A stretch of DNA of 64,000 bases, from positions 1-64,000 of the forward strand of contig NZ_JNWK01000017.1 in assembly GCF_000716445.1 (NCBI RefSeq). Reading direction: 5' to 3'. The position numbers were made by a program, and so were the translations under genes. Within the stretch, counting starts at the first letter, position 1. Each line of letters opens with the position of its first letter. The stretch is from Streptomyces wedmorensis (GTDB lineage Bacteria > Actinomycetota > Actinomycetes > Streptomycetales > Streptomycetaceae). The notes below the pieces were generated by a model that saw only the letters and a list, made by a program, of their open reading frames with translations, made no database searches and was not told where the DNA came from. Below are positions 1-8,689 of this stretch, piece after piece.

Positions 1-81
1 GTGGGCGCGGCCCCCGCGGGCCGGCGGGTGCAGTCAGGGCGGCGGCGGGCGCGGCCAGGGCGGGGGCCGGGTCGGTGGGGG

Positions 82-780
82 CTACGCGTCGAGGGCTTGG
101 CGCCAGGTGTGGACCGCGTCGGGGGAGACGGGGGCGGCCCATCCGTGGGGGCGGGCGGCGCCGCCGATGTGGAAGGCGGTGAGGCCGGCGGCGCGGAGGG
201 TGGGGAGGTGGTCGAGGCGGAGGCCGCCGCCGACGAGGATCTGGGGCTCGTAGCCGGGTTCGCGGGTGCGGGCGGCTTCGGCCGTGAGGGTGGCGAGGCC
301 GTCGTCGACGCCGGTGGGGGAGCCGGCGGTGAGGTAGGTGTCGAGGCCGGGGAGGTCGGCGAGCCGCTTGCGGAGCCCGTCGCGGTCGGCGGCGCGGTCG
401 ATGGCCCGGTGGAAGGTCCAGCGGCAGCCGTCGAGGACGGCGATGAGCCGTTCGACGGCGACGAGGTCGGGTTCGCCGTCGGGGGTGAGGAAGCCGAGGA
501 CGAATTCGTCGGCGCCGGCGGCCCGCAGTTCCTGGGCTCGTCCGACGAGGGCGTCGACGTCTCCGGCGGCGAAGCCGTCGGTGAGGCGGAGCATCACGCG
601 CAGCGGGATGTCCACGGCGGCGCGGATCGCCGCGAACGACGCCGTGGACGGTGTGAGCCCGTCCGCCGCCATGTCGGTGACGAGTTCGAGCCGGTCGGCG
701 CCGCCGGTCTGGGCGGCGACCGCGTCCTCCTCGTCGAGGGCGATCACCTCAAGGACTGCACGGTTGCTCATCGAGCCCAT
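82..780 (-). CDS. cutC: copper homeostasis protein CutC
   Basis: About 232 residues with the full CutC barrel pattern: N-terminal LEVIALDEEDAVAAQ and GGADRLELV, then LRVMLR, FVLGFLTPDGE, FHRAIDR, and the C-terminal LVGGGLR and AFHIGG. CutC is a cytoplasmic TIM-barrel protein historically linked to copper tolerance; its biochemical role is not settled. Two starts fit, ATG at 780 (MGSMSNR) or at 771 (MSNRAVLE, the usual family start, with AGGA about 10 bases upstream). The tnpB stop codon (768-770) lies inside the first codons of this gene, so an insertion element abuts the 5' end and the native promoter has probably been displaced. It lies near copZ-copA-csoR, which fits a copper theme. Confidence 0.9.
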   Translation of the reverse strand: MGSMSNRAVLEVIALDEEDAVAAQTGGADRLELVTDMAADGLTPSTASFAAIRAAVDIPLRVMLRLTDGFAAGDVDALVGRAQELRAAGADEFVLGFLTPDGEPDLVAVERLIAVLDGCRWTFHRAIDRAADRDGLRKRLADLPGLDTYLTAGSPTGVDDGLATLTAEAARTREPGYEPQILVGGGLRLDHLPTLRAAGLTAFHIGGAARPHGWAAPVSPDAVHTWRQALDA

Positions 781-2198
781 TCCTGCTTCCTGTTCCGTGT
801 GCGTGCTGTTCGGTTCGGATGGTTCGCTCTCCGCACCGTGGTTCTGGAGTCCTGGACCGGCAGTCTGGTCCGTCGGCGATCGTCCCGTTCCTGGATGATC
901 TGCTTCACCCGCGTGAAAGGGGTGAACAGGGAGATGTCGGGGTCTCCGTGCCTCTCCAGGACGTTGATCGCTGCCGCATGGTCCGCCTGCCACACCGCCC
1001 CGCACCGAGTGCAGTGAAGTCGGTCCCCTTGACGCTTGCCGAGGATGCGGCAGCAGGGAGCGACTTGTGAGGTGTAGGCCGCATCGACCAGTGTCAGCGC
1101 AGAACCTCTGCGCTCCGACACGTTCGCCAGCGCCTCGGCCGTGACACCTTTGGTCCAGGCGGCGAGGCGACGGTTGGCGTCCTTGCCCAGCCTCTTCCGG
1201 GCCGGGAAGCTTCGGGGGAGGTCTTCCGCTACGACATGCTCGGCCTTGTCCACGACCGCATGGACGGCCGTGAACGTGACACATCGAGCGATCCCTTCGA
1301 AACGACGCCGGCGCCTGATCCGCTTGACGGTGCCGAGGTTGTTGCGGTGGATACTGTCGGCCTTGGCGGCGTCGCCCTCTTCGCGGGCTCGCTCGGCGAT
1401 GGCACGGATCCTGGCTCGACGGGCGGTCTTCGCCTTGAGGAAGTCCGACTCCGCACGCAGCAGTTCACCAAGAGCTTCGCCGTGATGCCGCCCGTCCGAG
1501 TCGACGAGAACCTCGGAGTACCCCTTGTCCACACCTATCTCGCGTGAGCCGCAAGGACGTCGGGAGGACTTCGGCTGTCGGCCGTCGATGACGTAGTGCA
1601 CTTCTACCCGGCCGTCGCGCAGGATCAGCCGCAGGGTCCCGGTCGGCGCGACGGTGGTGTTCAGCGGTATGGCGATCGTCCGCCGCTGTACCAGAGACGG
1701 AACGGAGAGCCACACGTTCCCTCCCTCGACCAGGGTGTAGGTGCGGAACTGGTCGGAGCGCACCACGATCTGGTTTCGTACGGCGCTACTGCCTCGATGC
1801 CAGTGGCACCGCATCATCCGAGACAGATAGGGATCCTCTGTCCAGCGGTCGTATGTGAGCGCGACGTGCTGTCGCTTGCGGGGTCCCTCGTCTGCGAAGC
1901 GATGCGAGATCGCCTTCCGCACGGGGACCTTCGCAGCCTCGCGGTTCGCCCTGATGTCGGCGAAGGCGTCCCGCACGGTCTCCTTCCACGCGTTCGCCGG
2001 AACGCGGAAGCCGCGGGCGGTGCCGTCCTTCATCCACTGGTCGCGAATCATGCGGTCGGTCTTGCCGACGCCGTTCAGAGAACCGTACTGACGCCACACG
2101 CGGGTCCGCACCGATCCCAGACGCCTGGCCTGCTCTTCGAGCTGCTCACACTTGCCCGCGTTCAGGCCTCGGCTGTACGCGATGCGGGTGACCTTCAC
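768..2198 (-). CDS. tnpB: IS607-family TnpB, RNA-guided nuclease-like protein
   Basis: 476 residues from GTG at 2198, which overlaps the tnpA stop (GTGA), so translation is probably coupled. The RuvC-like catalytic set looks intact: Asp224 in GVDKGY, Glu325 in VVAEDLP, Asp406 in WQADHAAAINVLER. A Zn-ribbon remnant with CC and CTRC lies between the second and third motifs. TnpB proteins are programmable nucleases guided by an omega RNA transcribed from the 3' end of the element. The tail after FTPFTRVKQIIQ is Arg-rich, runs into the start of cutC, and may be flanking DNA read in frame rather than native TnpB. Activity is inferred from the residues only. Confidence 0.9.
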   Translation of the reverse strand: MKVTRIAYSRGLNAGKCEQLEEQARRLGSVRTRVWRQYGSLNGVGKTDRMIRDQWMKDGTARGFRVPANAWKETVRDAFADIRANREAAKVPVRKAISHRFADEGPRKRQHVALTYDRWTEDPYLSRMMRCHWHRGSSAVRNQIVVRSDQFRTYTLVEGGNVWLSVPSLVQRRTIAIPLNTTVAPTGTLRLILRDGRVEVHYVIDGRQPKSSRRPCGSREIGVDKGYSEVLVDSDGRHHGEALGELLRAESDFLKAKTARRARIRAIAERAREEGDAAKADSIHRNNLGTVKRIRRRRRFEGIARCVTFTAVHAVVDKAEHVVAEDLPRSFPARKRLGKDANRRLAAWTKGVTAEALANVSERRGSALTLVDAAYTSQVAPCCRILGKRQGDRLHCTRCGAVWQADHAAAINVLERHGDPDISLFTPFTRVKQIIQERDDRRRTRLPVQDSRTTVRRANHPNRTARTRNRKQEWAR

Positions 2199-2806
2199 CG
2201 GAGGGCACCCCCCGACTCGCTTCGCAGCACCTTCTCGACGTCGCCCAGACCGTCCACGCGGCGACTGAAAGCGCGCACGACCGCCAGCAGGTCGTCGACC
2301 AGCTCTTGCTGAGGCGAAAGGGATTCGATGTTGACGACCGTGAGCTCGCAGCCGTGCCGATGGGCCACGTGTTCCAGGTACTCGTAGCCGAAGCGTGCCA
2401 GCCGGTCCTTGTGAGCAACCAGCAGGTGCCCGATCTTCCCGTCCTCGATGCGGTCCATCACGTCGAGTAGCTGCTCGCGGCACAGATCCATGCCGCTGCC
2501 GATTTCCCGGAGCCACTCGTCCACCGCAATGCCACGCGCCAGGCAGAACTGCTCCAGGGCGGCGACCTGAGACAGAAGACCGTCCTTCTGGTCGGGTGAC
2601 GACACCCGGCAGTACGCAACGGTGATCCGCTCCTGCCGGGCGGATGCCACGTTCAGAGCTGCTCGCACATCGGCGTCGTCGAAGTATCGCTGGCCGCTGG
2701 CGGTCCGCTTGGACGTGATACGCCCTTCGCGCTCCCAGCGGCGCACGGTCGCAGCCGACCGGCCGATGCGTTCGGCGAACTCCCCGATGCGGTAGTTGTT
2801 GCTCAC
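2195..2806 (-). CDS. tnpA: IS607-family serine recombinase TnpA
   Basis: 203 residues. Residues 1-50 are a MerR-like helix-turn-helix (RIGEFAERIGRSAATVRRW, SGQRYFDDADV). The rest is a resolvase catalytic domain with YCRVSS, whose Ser69 is the expected nucleophile, and HKDRLARFGYEYLE. It would cut and join DNA through a phosphoserine intermediate to move the element. GTG at 2806 is chosen because VSNNYRIGEF begins the conserved domain; a GTG at 2833 in frame is the alternative. The start lies in the loop of a perfect 9-bp inverted repeat, and no good ribosome site is visible. Confidence 0.9.
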   Translation of the reverse strand: MSNNYRIGEFAERIGRSAATVRRWEREGRITSKRTASGQRYFDDADVRAALNVASARQERITVAYCRVSSPDQKDGLLSQVAALEQFCLARGIAVDEWLREIGSGMDLCREQLLDVMDRIEDGKIGHLLVAHKDRLARFGYEYLEHVAHRHGCELTVVNIESLSPQQELVDDLLAVVRAFSRRVDGLGDVEKVLRSESGGALR

Positions 2807-2818
2807 AACGAGCAACAA
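2796..2818. repeat. Inverted repeat over the tnpA start codon
   Basis: TTGTTGCTC and GAGCAACAA form perfect 9-bp arms around a 5-base loop that holds the tnpA GTG. It could be an autoregulatory operator for the MerR-like domain of TnpA, part of the IS end, or an RNA hairpin masking translation. Confidence 0.6.
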
Positions 2819-2894
2819 TACACAACTCTGCACAAGAATTCATGACGCCTTACGTCTCCACCACCCAGAACATAGGTCTAGTCCAATGACCAGA

Positions 2895-3869
2895 CTAGCC
2901 GTGCGCGTGCCCGGCCGCACCGTCCGTGGGCTCGGCGGCCGCGGGAGCGGGCGCCTTCGCGCTGCCGGTGGTGACGGTGAAGGCGGCGGTTCGGACCTTG
3001 CCCTGGTGCTGGAAGTCCAGGAAGAGACGGTACGTGCCGGGGCTGGGCGCCGTGGCCGTGAAGGAGACGTCGGGGCCGGGGCCGCCCTCGTTCGGGTGCA
3101 CGTGGAGGTAGGCGAGGTCGCCGTCGCGGAGGGCGACGAGGTGTCCGTACGCGCCGAGGTAGGGCTGGAGGTCGGTGACGGGCTTGCCGGCCTTGGTGAC
3201 GGTGAGCCGGAGTTCGCCGGCTTCGCCGGGGTCGAGGGTGCCGCCGAGCCGGACCTGGTAGCCGTCGACGGTCGCGGTGGGGGCGACGGCGGGGAGCGGT
3301 TTCGGCGCGTGGGCGCCCGGGACGGCGAGGTCGGCGCCGAGGGTGATGCCCTTGGCGCCGGGCGTGGCGGGCTTGAAGTCGGCGAAGGCCTTGTAGCCGC
3401 CGGCGGCGGGGAGGTCCGCGTCGACGGACCAGGTGCCGTCCGCGGCCTTGACGGGGTGGAGGTGGCGGAAGGTGTTCAGGTCGCGCGAGGCGACGATGAA
3501 GTGCAGCTCCTTGCCGTGTTCGGTGGTGAAGGCGGTGACATTCCGGCCGGTCGCGTCCTTGATCGAGAACTTGAGGACGCTGCGGCCCGCGGGGGGCGTG
3601 GGCGTGTCCAGGGCGAGGGTGTAGCCGTCCTGGGAGACCTGGAGGCCGCCGGGGAGGTCGGCGGGGGCGGCGGTCGTGGCGCCCTCGTCGTGGCCGGCGT
3701 GTCCGTCGGCCGCGGGGGTCTTCGAGGGTGCGGGGGCGGTGGCGTGGTCGCCGTGTTCGGCCTTCCTCGGCTCCTCGACGGGCCCGACTCCCTTGCCGAC
3801 GCCGTACGCGGTTCCGAAGGTCGCGGCGAGGGCGGCGGCAAAGGCGGTGATCTTCACTCCGGTGTTCAT
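2895..3869 (-). CDS. Secreted or anchored His-rich protein of the copper locus
   Basis: 324 residues with an N-terminal hydrophobic segment (ITAFAAALAATFGTAYGVGKG) that acts as signal peptide or anchor. A His-rich linker (EHGDH, DGHAGHDEG) and a C-terminal AGHAHG tail follow. Two beta-rich repeats carry HFIVASRDLNTFRHLHP and HLVALRDGDLAYLHVHP. The His clusters suggest metal binding outside the membrane. It is divergent from copZ across a promoter with three CsoR-type boxes, so copper-responsive expression is inferred. GGGAGAG precedes the ATG. Function in copper handling is inferred from His content and context; no enzymatic motif was seen. Confidence 0.8.
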   Translation of the reverse strand: MNTGVKITAFAAALAATFGTAYGVGKGVGPVEEPRKAEHGDHATAPAPSKTPAADGHAGHDEGATTAAPADLPGGLQVSQDGYTLALDTPTPPAGRSVLKFSIKDATGRNVTAFTTEHGKELHFIVASRDLNTFRHLHPVKAADGTWSVDADLPAAGGYKAFADFKPATPGAKGITLGADLAVPGAHAPKPLPAVAPTATVDGYQVRLGGTLDPGEAGELRLTVTKAGKPVTDLQPYLGAYGHLVALRDGDLAYLHVHPNEGGPGPDVSFTATAPSPGTYRLFLDFQHQGKVRTAAFTVTTGSAKAPAPAAAEPTDGAAGHAHG

Positions 3870-3933
3870 GGCTGCTCTCCCGTGCGTGAGCGGGGGCCTG
3901 CGAGGCCCTGATGGCCGTTCGATGCACTTCACG

Positions 3934-3950
3934 ATACCCCTGGGGGGTAT
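3934..3950. promoter_or_regulatory. CsoR-type operator 1
   Basis: ATACCCCTGGGGGGTAT, a 17-bp near-palindrome with the ATACCC-GGGTAT core known for CsoR operators. It lies 65 bp upstream of the His-rich secreted protein. Confidence 0.75.
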
Positions 3951-3980
3951 CAAGTCAAGTCGGTTCGACCCTTGCGGCCG

Positions 3981-3997
3981 ATACCGTGGGGGGGTAT
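3981..3997. promoter_or_regulatory. CsoR-type operator 2
   Basis: ATACCGTGGGGGGGTAT has the same 17-bp length and ATACC/GGTAT ends as the flanking sites. It lies in the middle of the divergent promoter region. Confidence 0.65.
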
Positions 3998-4016
3998 ACA
4001 TGGAACCGACGACGAG

Positions 4017-4033
4017 ATACCCCCCAAGGGTAT
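4017..4033. promoter_or_regulatory. CsoR-type operator 3
   Basis: ATACCCCCCAAGGGTAT ends 28 bp before the copZ start and would block copZ transcription in the absence of copper. Confidence 0.75.
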
Positions 4034-4061
4034 CCAGTGATCCTGACCGACGGAGGACACC

Positions 4062-4346
4062 ATGGGCTCCTGCTGCACCCCCGACAACAGCTGCTCCACC
4101 AGCGCCGACACCACCGCCGTGGCGATCGCCGAGAGCACCGTGACCGTCTACGCGGTCTCGGGCATGACCTGCGGCCACTGCAAGTCCGCGATCACCAGGT
4201 CCGTCGGCGCGCTGGACGGCGTCATCTCCGTGGACGTCGACGTCGCCGGCGGCCTGGTGACCGTGACCACCGGCGGCGAACCCGACGACGCCGCGATCAC
4301 CGCGGCCGTCGACGACGCGGGCTACGGGCTGACCGGCCGCGCCTGA
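4062..4346 (+). CDS. copZ: Copper chaperone CopZ-like, heavy-metal-associated domain
   Basis: 94 residues. An N-terminal extension with three Cys (GSCCTPDNSC) precedes one HMA domain with the metal-binding GMTCGHC loop. The family carries Cu(I) in the cytosol and passes it to CopA or CsoR. GGAGGA lies 5 bases before the ATG. It is downstream of three CsoR-type boxes and 273 bp upstream of copA. The extra Cys-rich N-terminus could add a second metal site, which is an inference. Confidence 0.92.
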   Translation: MGSCCTPDNSCSTSADTTAVAIAESTVTVYAVSGMTCGHCKSAITRSVGALDGVISVDVDVAGGLVTVTTGGEPDDAAITAAVDDAGYGLTGRA

Positions 4347-4397
4347 CCGGTCCCGGTCGACGCACGCCACCCCGTACCACCCGATCCACCCCGGCCG

Positions 4398-4427
4398 CCG
4401 GGACCCGCCCTTCCGCCCGGGTCCCGG
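4398..4427 (+). terminator. Hairpin between copZ and copA
   Basis: Perfect 10-bp arms CCGGGACCCG and CGGGTCCCGG around a 10-base loop, without a T tract. It may attenuate transcription so that copZ mRNA exceeds copA mRNA. Confidence 0.4.
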
Positions 4428-4619
4428 CCCCCGCCCCGAGCTCGCGAGAGCCGCGCCACCCGCAGGACCGGCGAGTGAGCCGAAGGGGCGCGCCGGGGGA
4501 ACAGGGTCGAGCGCGCGGAGCCTCCCGAGGAACGAGGGGGGCGAGCACGGTCGGCCCTGTGAGCCCGGCTCGAGCGCCCCGGAGGTGAACCGAGCCCCGA
4601 AGAAGAGGGAGCAACGCTC

Positions 4620-6887
4620 ATGACCACGACCACTCCGGGCACCGCCCAGGTCGAGCTCGCCATCGGCGGCATGACCTGCGCCTCGTGCGCGGCACGCATC
4701 GAGAAGAAGCTCAACCGCATGGACGGGGTCGAGGCCACCGTCAACTACGCCACCGAGAAGGCGAAGGTCACCTTCGACGCCGACGTCGACGTCGCCGCCC
4801 TGATCGCCACCGTCGAGGCCACCGGCTACACCGCGAAGGAGCCCGAGCCGGAGCGTCCGGCCGCCGCCGGAACCCCCGAGGGCCCGAGCGACGAGGAGAA
4901 GGCCGACGAGGAGCTGCGGCCGCTCAGGCAGCGACTGTTCACCGCCGTCGCGCTCGCCGTGCCGACCATCGCGATGGCGATGGTCCCGGCCTTCCAGTTC
5001 GAGTACTGGCAGTGGCTGAGCCTCACCCTCGCCGCCCCGGTCGTCGTCTACGCCGCCTGGCCGTTCCACAAGGCCGCCTGGACCAACGCCAGGCACGGCG
5101 CGGCCACCATGGACACCCTGATCTCGGTCGGCACGATCGCCGCGTTCCTGTGGTCGCTGTGGGCGCTGTTCTTCGGGACCGCCGGCACGCCCGGCATGAC
5201 GCACCCCTTCGAGTTCACGATCGCCCGTACCGACGGCGCCGGGAACATCTACCTGGAGGCCGCCGCCGGCGTCACCGCCTTCATCCTGGCCGGCCGGTAC
5301 TTCGAGGCCCGCTCGAAGCGCAAGGCGGGCGCCGCCCTGAAGGCGCTGATGCAGCTGGGCACGAAGGAGGTGACCGTCCTCAGGGACGGCCGCGAGGTCA
5401 CCGTACCCACCGCGGAACTCCAGGTCGGGGACCGCTTCCTGGTCCGCCCGGGCGAGAAGATCGCCACCGACGGCACCGTCGTCGAGGGTTCGTCGGCCGT
5501 CGACGCCTCCATGCTCACGGGCGAGTCCGTCCCGGTCGAGGTATCCGTCGGCGACTCGGTCACGGGCGCCACCCTGAACGCCGGCGGCCGTCTGGTCGTC
5601 GAGGCCACCCGCGTGGGCGCCGACACCCAGCTCTCCCGGATGGCGAGGCTCGTCGAGGACGCGCAGAACGGAAAGGCCGCCGCCCAGCGCCTCGCCGACA
5701 GGATCTCCGCCGTCTTCGTGCCGGTCGTCATCGCGCTCGCGCTCGGCACCCTGGGCTTCTGGCTCGGCACCGGGCAGGGCCTGACCGCGGCCTTCACCGC
5801 CGCCGTCGCCGTCCTGATCATCGCCTGCCCCTGCGCCCTCGGCCTGGCCACCCCGACCGCCCTCATGGTCGGCACCGGCCGCGGCGCCCAGCTCGGCATC
5901 CTGATCAAGGGCCCGGAGGTCCTGGAGACCACCCGCAAGGTCGACACCATCGTCCTCGACAAGACCGGCACCGTCACCACCGGCCGGATGACCCTCATCA
6001 AGGTCCACACCGCCGAAGGCGACGACGAGACCGACGTCCTGCGGCTCGCGGGCGCCCTGGAGCACTCCTCCGAGCACCCGATCGCCCAGGCCGTCGCCAC
6101 CGGCGCCGCCGCCAGGGTCGGCACCCTTCCCACCCCCGAGGACTTCGCCAACATCCCCGGTCTCGGCGTCCAGGGCGTCGTCGAGGGCCACGCCGTCCTC
6201 GTCGGCCGCGAGAAGCTGCTCGAAGAGTGGGCCATGGCCCTGCCGGCGGAGCTGAAGGCCGCGAAGGACACGGCCGAGAAGGCCGGCAGGACCGCGATCG
6301 CCGTGGCCTGGGACGGCGAGGCCCGCGCGGTCCTCGAGGTCGCCGACGCGGTCAAGGAGACCAGCCCGGAGGCCATCGGGCGGCTGCGCGCCCTCGGCCT
6401 CACCCCGATCCTGCTCACCGGTGACAACAAGGCGGTCGCCGAGGCCGTCGCCGCCGAGGTCGGCATCGACGAGGTCATCGCCGAGGTCATGCCGCAGGAC
6501 AAGGTGGACGTCGTCAAGCGCCTCCAGGCGGAGGGCCGTTCGGTCGCCATGGTCGGCGACGGCGTGAACGACGCCGCCGCGCTCGCCCAGGCCGACCTCG
6601 GACTCGCGATGGGCACCGGCACGGACGCCGCCATCGAGGCCGGCGACCTGACCCTCGTACGGGGAGACCTGCGGGCCGCGGCCGACGCGATCCGGCTGTC
6701 CCGCAGGACCCTCGGCACGATCCGCTCGAACCTCTTCTGGGCCTTCGCCTACAACGTGGCGGCCCTGCCGCTCGCCGCGGCCGGACTGCTCAACCCGATG
6801 ATCGCGGGCGCGGCCATGGCCTTCTCCTCGGTCTTCGTGGTCGGCAACAGCCTCCGCCTGCGGGGCTTCCAGGCCGCCGACCGCTGA
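4620..6887 (+). CDS. copA: Copper-exporting P1B-type ATPase CopA
   Basis: 755 residues. One N-terminal HMA domain (GMTCASC) is followed by membrane helices and the TGES phosphatase motif (MLTGESVP). The transmembrane Cu(I) site is C403-P-C405. The phosphorylated Asp447 is in DKTGT, followed by the HP motif ([10 protein letters not shown]), TGDN and [10 protein letters not shown]. All signatures of a Cu(I) efflux ATPase are intact and the length is normal. AGAGGGAG precedes the ATG. It forms a unit with copZ, and csoR follows after a strong hairpin. Confidence 0.96.
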   Translation: MTTTTPGTAQVELAIGGMTCASCAARIEKKLNRMDGVEATVNYATEKAKVTFDADVDVAALIATVEATGYTAKEPEPERPAAAGTPEGPSDEEKADEELRPLRQRLFTAVALAVPTIAMAMVPAFQFEYWQWLSLTLAAPVVVYAAWPFHKAAWTNARHGAATMDTLISVGTIAAFLWSLWALFFGTAGTPGMTHPFEFTIARTDGAGNIYLEAAAGVTAFILAGRYFEARSKRKAGAALKALMQLGTKEVTVLRDGREVTVPTAELQVGDRFLVRPGEKIATDGTVVEGSSAVDASMLTGESVPVEVSVGDSVTGATLNAGGRLVVEATRVGADTQLSRMARLVEDAQNGKAAAQRLADRISAVFVPVVIALALGTLGFWLGTGQGLTAAFTAAVAVLIIACPCALGLATPTALMVGTGRGAQLGILIKGPEVLETTRKVDTIVLDKTGTVTTGRMTLIKVHTAEGDDETDVLRLAGALEHSSEHPIAQAVATGAAARVGTLPTPEDFANIPGLGVQGVVEGHAVLVGREKLLEEWAMALPAELKAAKDTAEKAGRTAIAVAWDGEARAVLEVADAVKETSPEAIGRLRALGLTPILLTGDNKAVAEAVAAEVGIDEVIAEVMPQDKVDVVKRLQAEGRSVAMVGDGVNDAAALAQADLGLAMGTGTDAAIEAGDLTLVRGDLRAAADAIRLSRRTLGTIRSNLFWAFAYNVAALPLAAAGLLNPMIAGAAMAFSSVFVVGNSLRLRGFQAADR

Positions 6888-6906
6888 CGGACCTCCACCG
6901 ATCGAC

Positions 6907-6936
6907 GGGTCCGCCGGTGATTCCACCGGCGGACCC
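6907..6936 (+). terminator. Terminator after copA
   Basis: Perfect 13-bp arms GGGTCCGCCGGTG and CACCGGCGGACCC with a 4-base loop, 20 bp after the copA stop and before csoR. It is GC-rich without a U tract, as is usual in Streptomyces. Confidence 0.7.
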
Positions 6937-6969
6937 GCCCCTCCCCGCCGAATTTCCGAGGAGCCCGTC

Positions 6970-7251
6970 GTGGCCGGTTACGGACAGCACAAGGAAGAGA
7001 TCATCAGACGCCTGCGCCGGATCGAGGGCCAGGTCAGGGGGGTGCAGCGGATGGTCGACGAGGACGTCTACTGCATCGACGTCCTCACCCAGGTCTCCGC
7101 CGTCAACGCGGCCCTGCAGTCCTGCGCGGTGGCCCTCCTGGACGAGCACCTCAGCTGCTGCGTCACGGAGGCCATCGCCCGGGGCGGGGACCAGGCGAAG
7201 GAGAAGGTCGGCGAGGCCTCCAAGGCGATCGCCCGGCTGATCCGGACCTGA
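6970..7251 (+). CDS. csoR: Copper-sensing transcriptional repressor CsoR
   Basis: 93 residues, all-helical CsoR/RcnR family. The Cu(I) ligands are present as Cys35 (VYCIDVLTQ), His60 and Cys64 (DEHLSCCV); the last motif has an additional Cys63. The family represses copper genes and releases DNA when it binds Cu(I). GTG start with GAGGAG a few bases upstream. The five ATACCC-N-GGGTAT boxes at 3.9-4.0 and 31.1 kb are the obvious targets, which is inferred from sequence form. Confidence 0.95.
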   Translation: MAGYGQHKEEIIRRLRRIEGQVRGVQRMVDEDVYCIDVLTQVSAVNAALQSCAVALLDEHLSCCVTEAIARGGDQAKEKVGEASKAIARLIRT

Positions 7252-7526
7252 CGGACGACAGTGGCACAGGCCGTCAACCGCCCCCGGGCGAAGGCCATTC
7301 GACGGACAGCCTGACGCTCGGGCGGAGACACGGCCCGGGCACCCGCCGGAGGAGCACCGGCTCCGCCGGGCAGGCCGAGGCCGCAGACCTTCGTACGGGG
7401 GCGGTCGCCCTCGCCCGCACCGGCTGACGCTCCCCCCTTCCCACCCCGCCGTGCAGCCCTTGTCGGCACCCCTGCCCCATGAGACGGTTTTCGACCAATG
7501 ACCGGATGCTCAGGGGGAGTTACCGC

Positions 7527-8606
7527 ATGGCGATCGAACCGATGGACGGCGACCGGGCACTCATGGACCAGTACGCCCTGCCCTGGATCGAGGCGAACGA
7601 GGACCGGTCGTCCGATGCCAACCGACACCTCCACCTCTACCGGGAGTCCCTGGAGAAGGACGGCGTCAAGGCGACCAAGGCCGTCGAGCGGCTGATCTCC
7701 AGCGGCCGCGGCCAGGCGCTGAAGGCCCTCGAAGCGCACTGGGCCCGCGTCCGCGCCTGCTTCGACCGGACGACCGGTGCCGCCCTGGACATCGCCTCCG
7801 AGATCCTGGGCTGCGGCGACACCATCGCCATCGGCAAGGGCCGCGCCAAGGACATCGTCTCGTACCTCCGCGAGATGAACCCCGACGTCGGCACCGCCAC
7901 CCCCGACGCGAAACTCCAGCGCCACATCGACGTCGCCAGGGAGGACCTGGAGGCCAACGTGACGACGACCCTCACCGAAGCCCGCGAAGGCGCCTCACGC
8001 GCCCGCGCCGCCGAGAACGTCGTCGCCGTCGAGACCGTCCCCGCCACCCTCTCCGGCCTCCTCGGCCGCGGCATCGGCGGCGGCGTGGGCGACGGCGTCC
8101 GCGGCAGCTCCGGTGACGACCTCCCCGACGGCATCCGCGGCAGCTCCGGCAACGACCTCCCCGACGGCATCCGCGGCAGCTCCGGCAACGACCTCCCCGA
8201 CGGCATCGGCTCCGGGACCGGAGGCTCGCCCTTCGGCTCGCCCTTCGGTCCGGCGCCCGGCCCCGTCGGCGGGACGAACGCGGGCAGCTGGAACGTCTTC
8301 GTCGACCACGACGAGCACAAGCGCGCCGCCGACGGCCTCATCAAGGTCGCCGAGACCATCCGCGGCGACACCACGACCGCCCTCGCCCGCGCCCTCTACG
8401 ACCTCGACGCCCTCGCCGCCAGCGGCTCCGTCGGCAGCACCATCGCCGCCGAGTACACCCCGCTCCTCAACGACCTCGACCTCGCCGGCCGCGCCCTCGC
8501 CGACCACCTCTCCGGCCCCCTCCGCGACATCGTCCTCACGATCTCCACCGACCAGCAGGACACCGACGACGACAACCGCGGCCGCTTCGACTGGTGGCGC
8601 GACTGA
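7527..8606 (+). CDS. Unknown helical protein with 12-residue repeats
   Basis: 359 residues from ATG at 7527, supported by AGGGGGAG upstream; an in-frame ATG at 7479 has no ribosome site. Residues 1-190 are predicted helical and polar, without signal peptide or membrane segment. A linker then carries three copies of G(V/I)RGSSG(D/N)DLPD and a Gly/Pro/Phe-rich stretch, and a second helical part ends in FDWWRD. The shape resembles cytoplasmic or secreted scaffold proteins, but no family was recognised. It stands alone between csoR and a convergent reductase gene. Confidence 0.8.
   Translation: MAIEPMDGDRALMDQYALPWIEANEDRSSDANRHLHLYRESLEKDGVKATKAVERLISSGRGQALKALEAHWARVRACFDRTTGAALDIASEILGCGDTIAIGKGRAKDIVSYLREMNPDVGTATPDAKLQRHIDVAREDLEANVTTTLTEAREGASRARAAENVVAVETVPATLSGLLGRGIGGGVGDGVRGSSGDDLPDGIRGSSGNDLPDGIRGSSGNDLPDGIGSGTGGSPFGSPFGPAPGPVGGTNAGSWNVFVDHDEHKRAADGLIKVAETIRGDTTTALARALYDLDALAASGSVGSTIAAEYTPLLNDLDLAGRALADHLSGPLRDIVLTISTDQQDTDDDNRGRFDWWRD
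8094..8201 (+). repeat. Three 36-bp tandem repeats inside a coding region
   Basis: Copies at 8094, 8130 and 8166. The second and third are identical, which implies recent duplication or active homogenisation of the linker. Confidence 0.9.
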
Positions 8607-8660
8607 CCACCCGCCCCCGCCCCCGACCCCACCCCCGGACGTGACGCGCGCGACCGGGAA

Positions 8661-8685
8661 CGGCCGGTCGGCAGCCGACCGGCCG
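8661..8685. terminator. Bidirectional terminator between convergent genes
   Basis: CGGCCGGTCGG and CCGACCGGCCG, 11-bp perfect arms with a 3-base loop, between two gene ends. Confidence 0.65.
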
Positions 8686-8689
8686 CCGG

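Larger units (their letters stand above)
768..2820 (-). mobile_element. IS607-family insertion sequence (tnpA + tnpB)
   Basis: A serine recombinase with an N-terminal MerR-like DNA-binding domain followed by an overlapping TnpB is the diagnostic IS607 arrangement. The family has no terminal inverted repeats and usually makes no target duplication, so the ends cannot be fixed by eye. The limits given span the two genes and the palindrome over the tnpA start. The right end must lie near or before the cutC start, and the left end between about 2820 and 2890. Confidence 0.85.

Noticed and set aside
1..81. Possible end of an upstream gene
   Set aside because: Too short to judge; no stop with coding signal can be assigned.
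2895..6926. 1343-codon minus-strand frame across copZ and copA
   Set aside because: Its C-terminal part is the real His-rich gene from 3869; the rest is antisense to intact copA.
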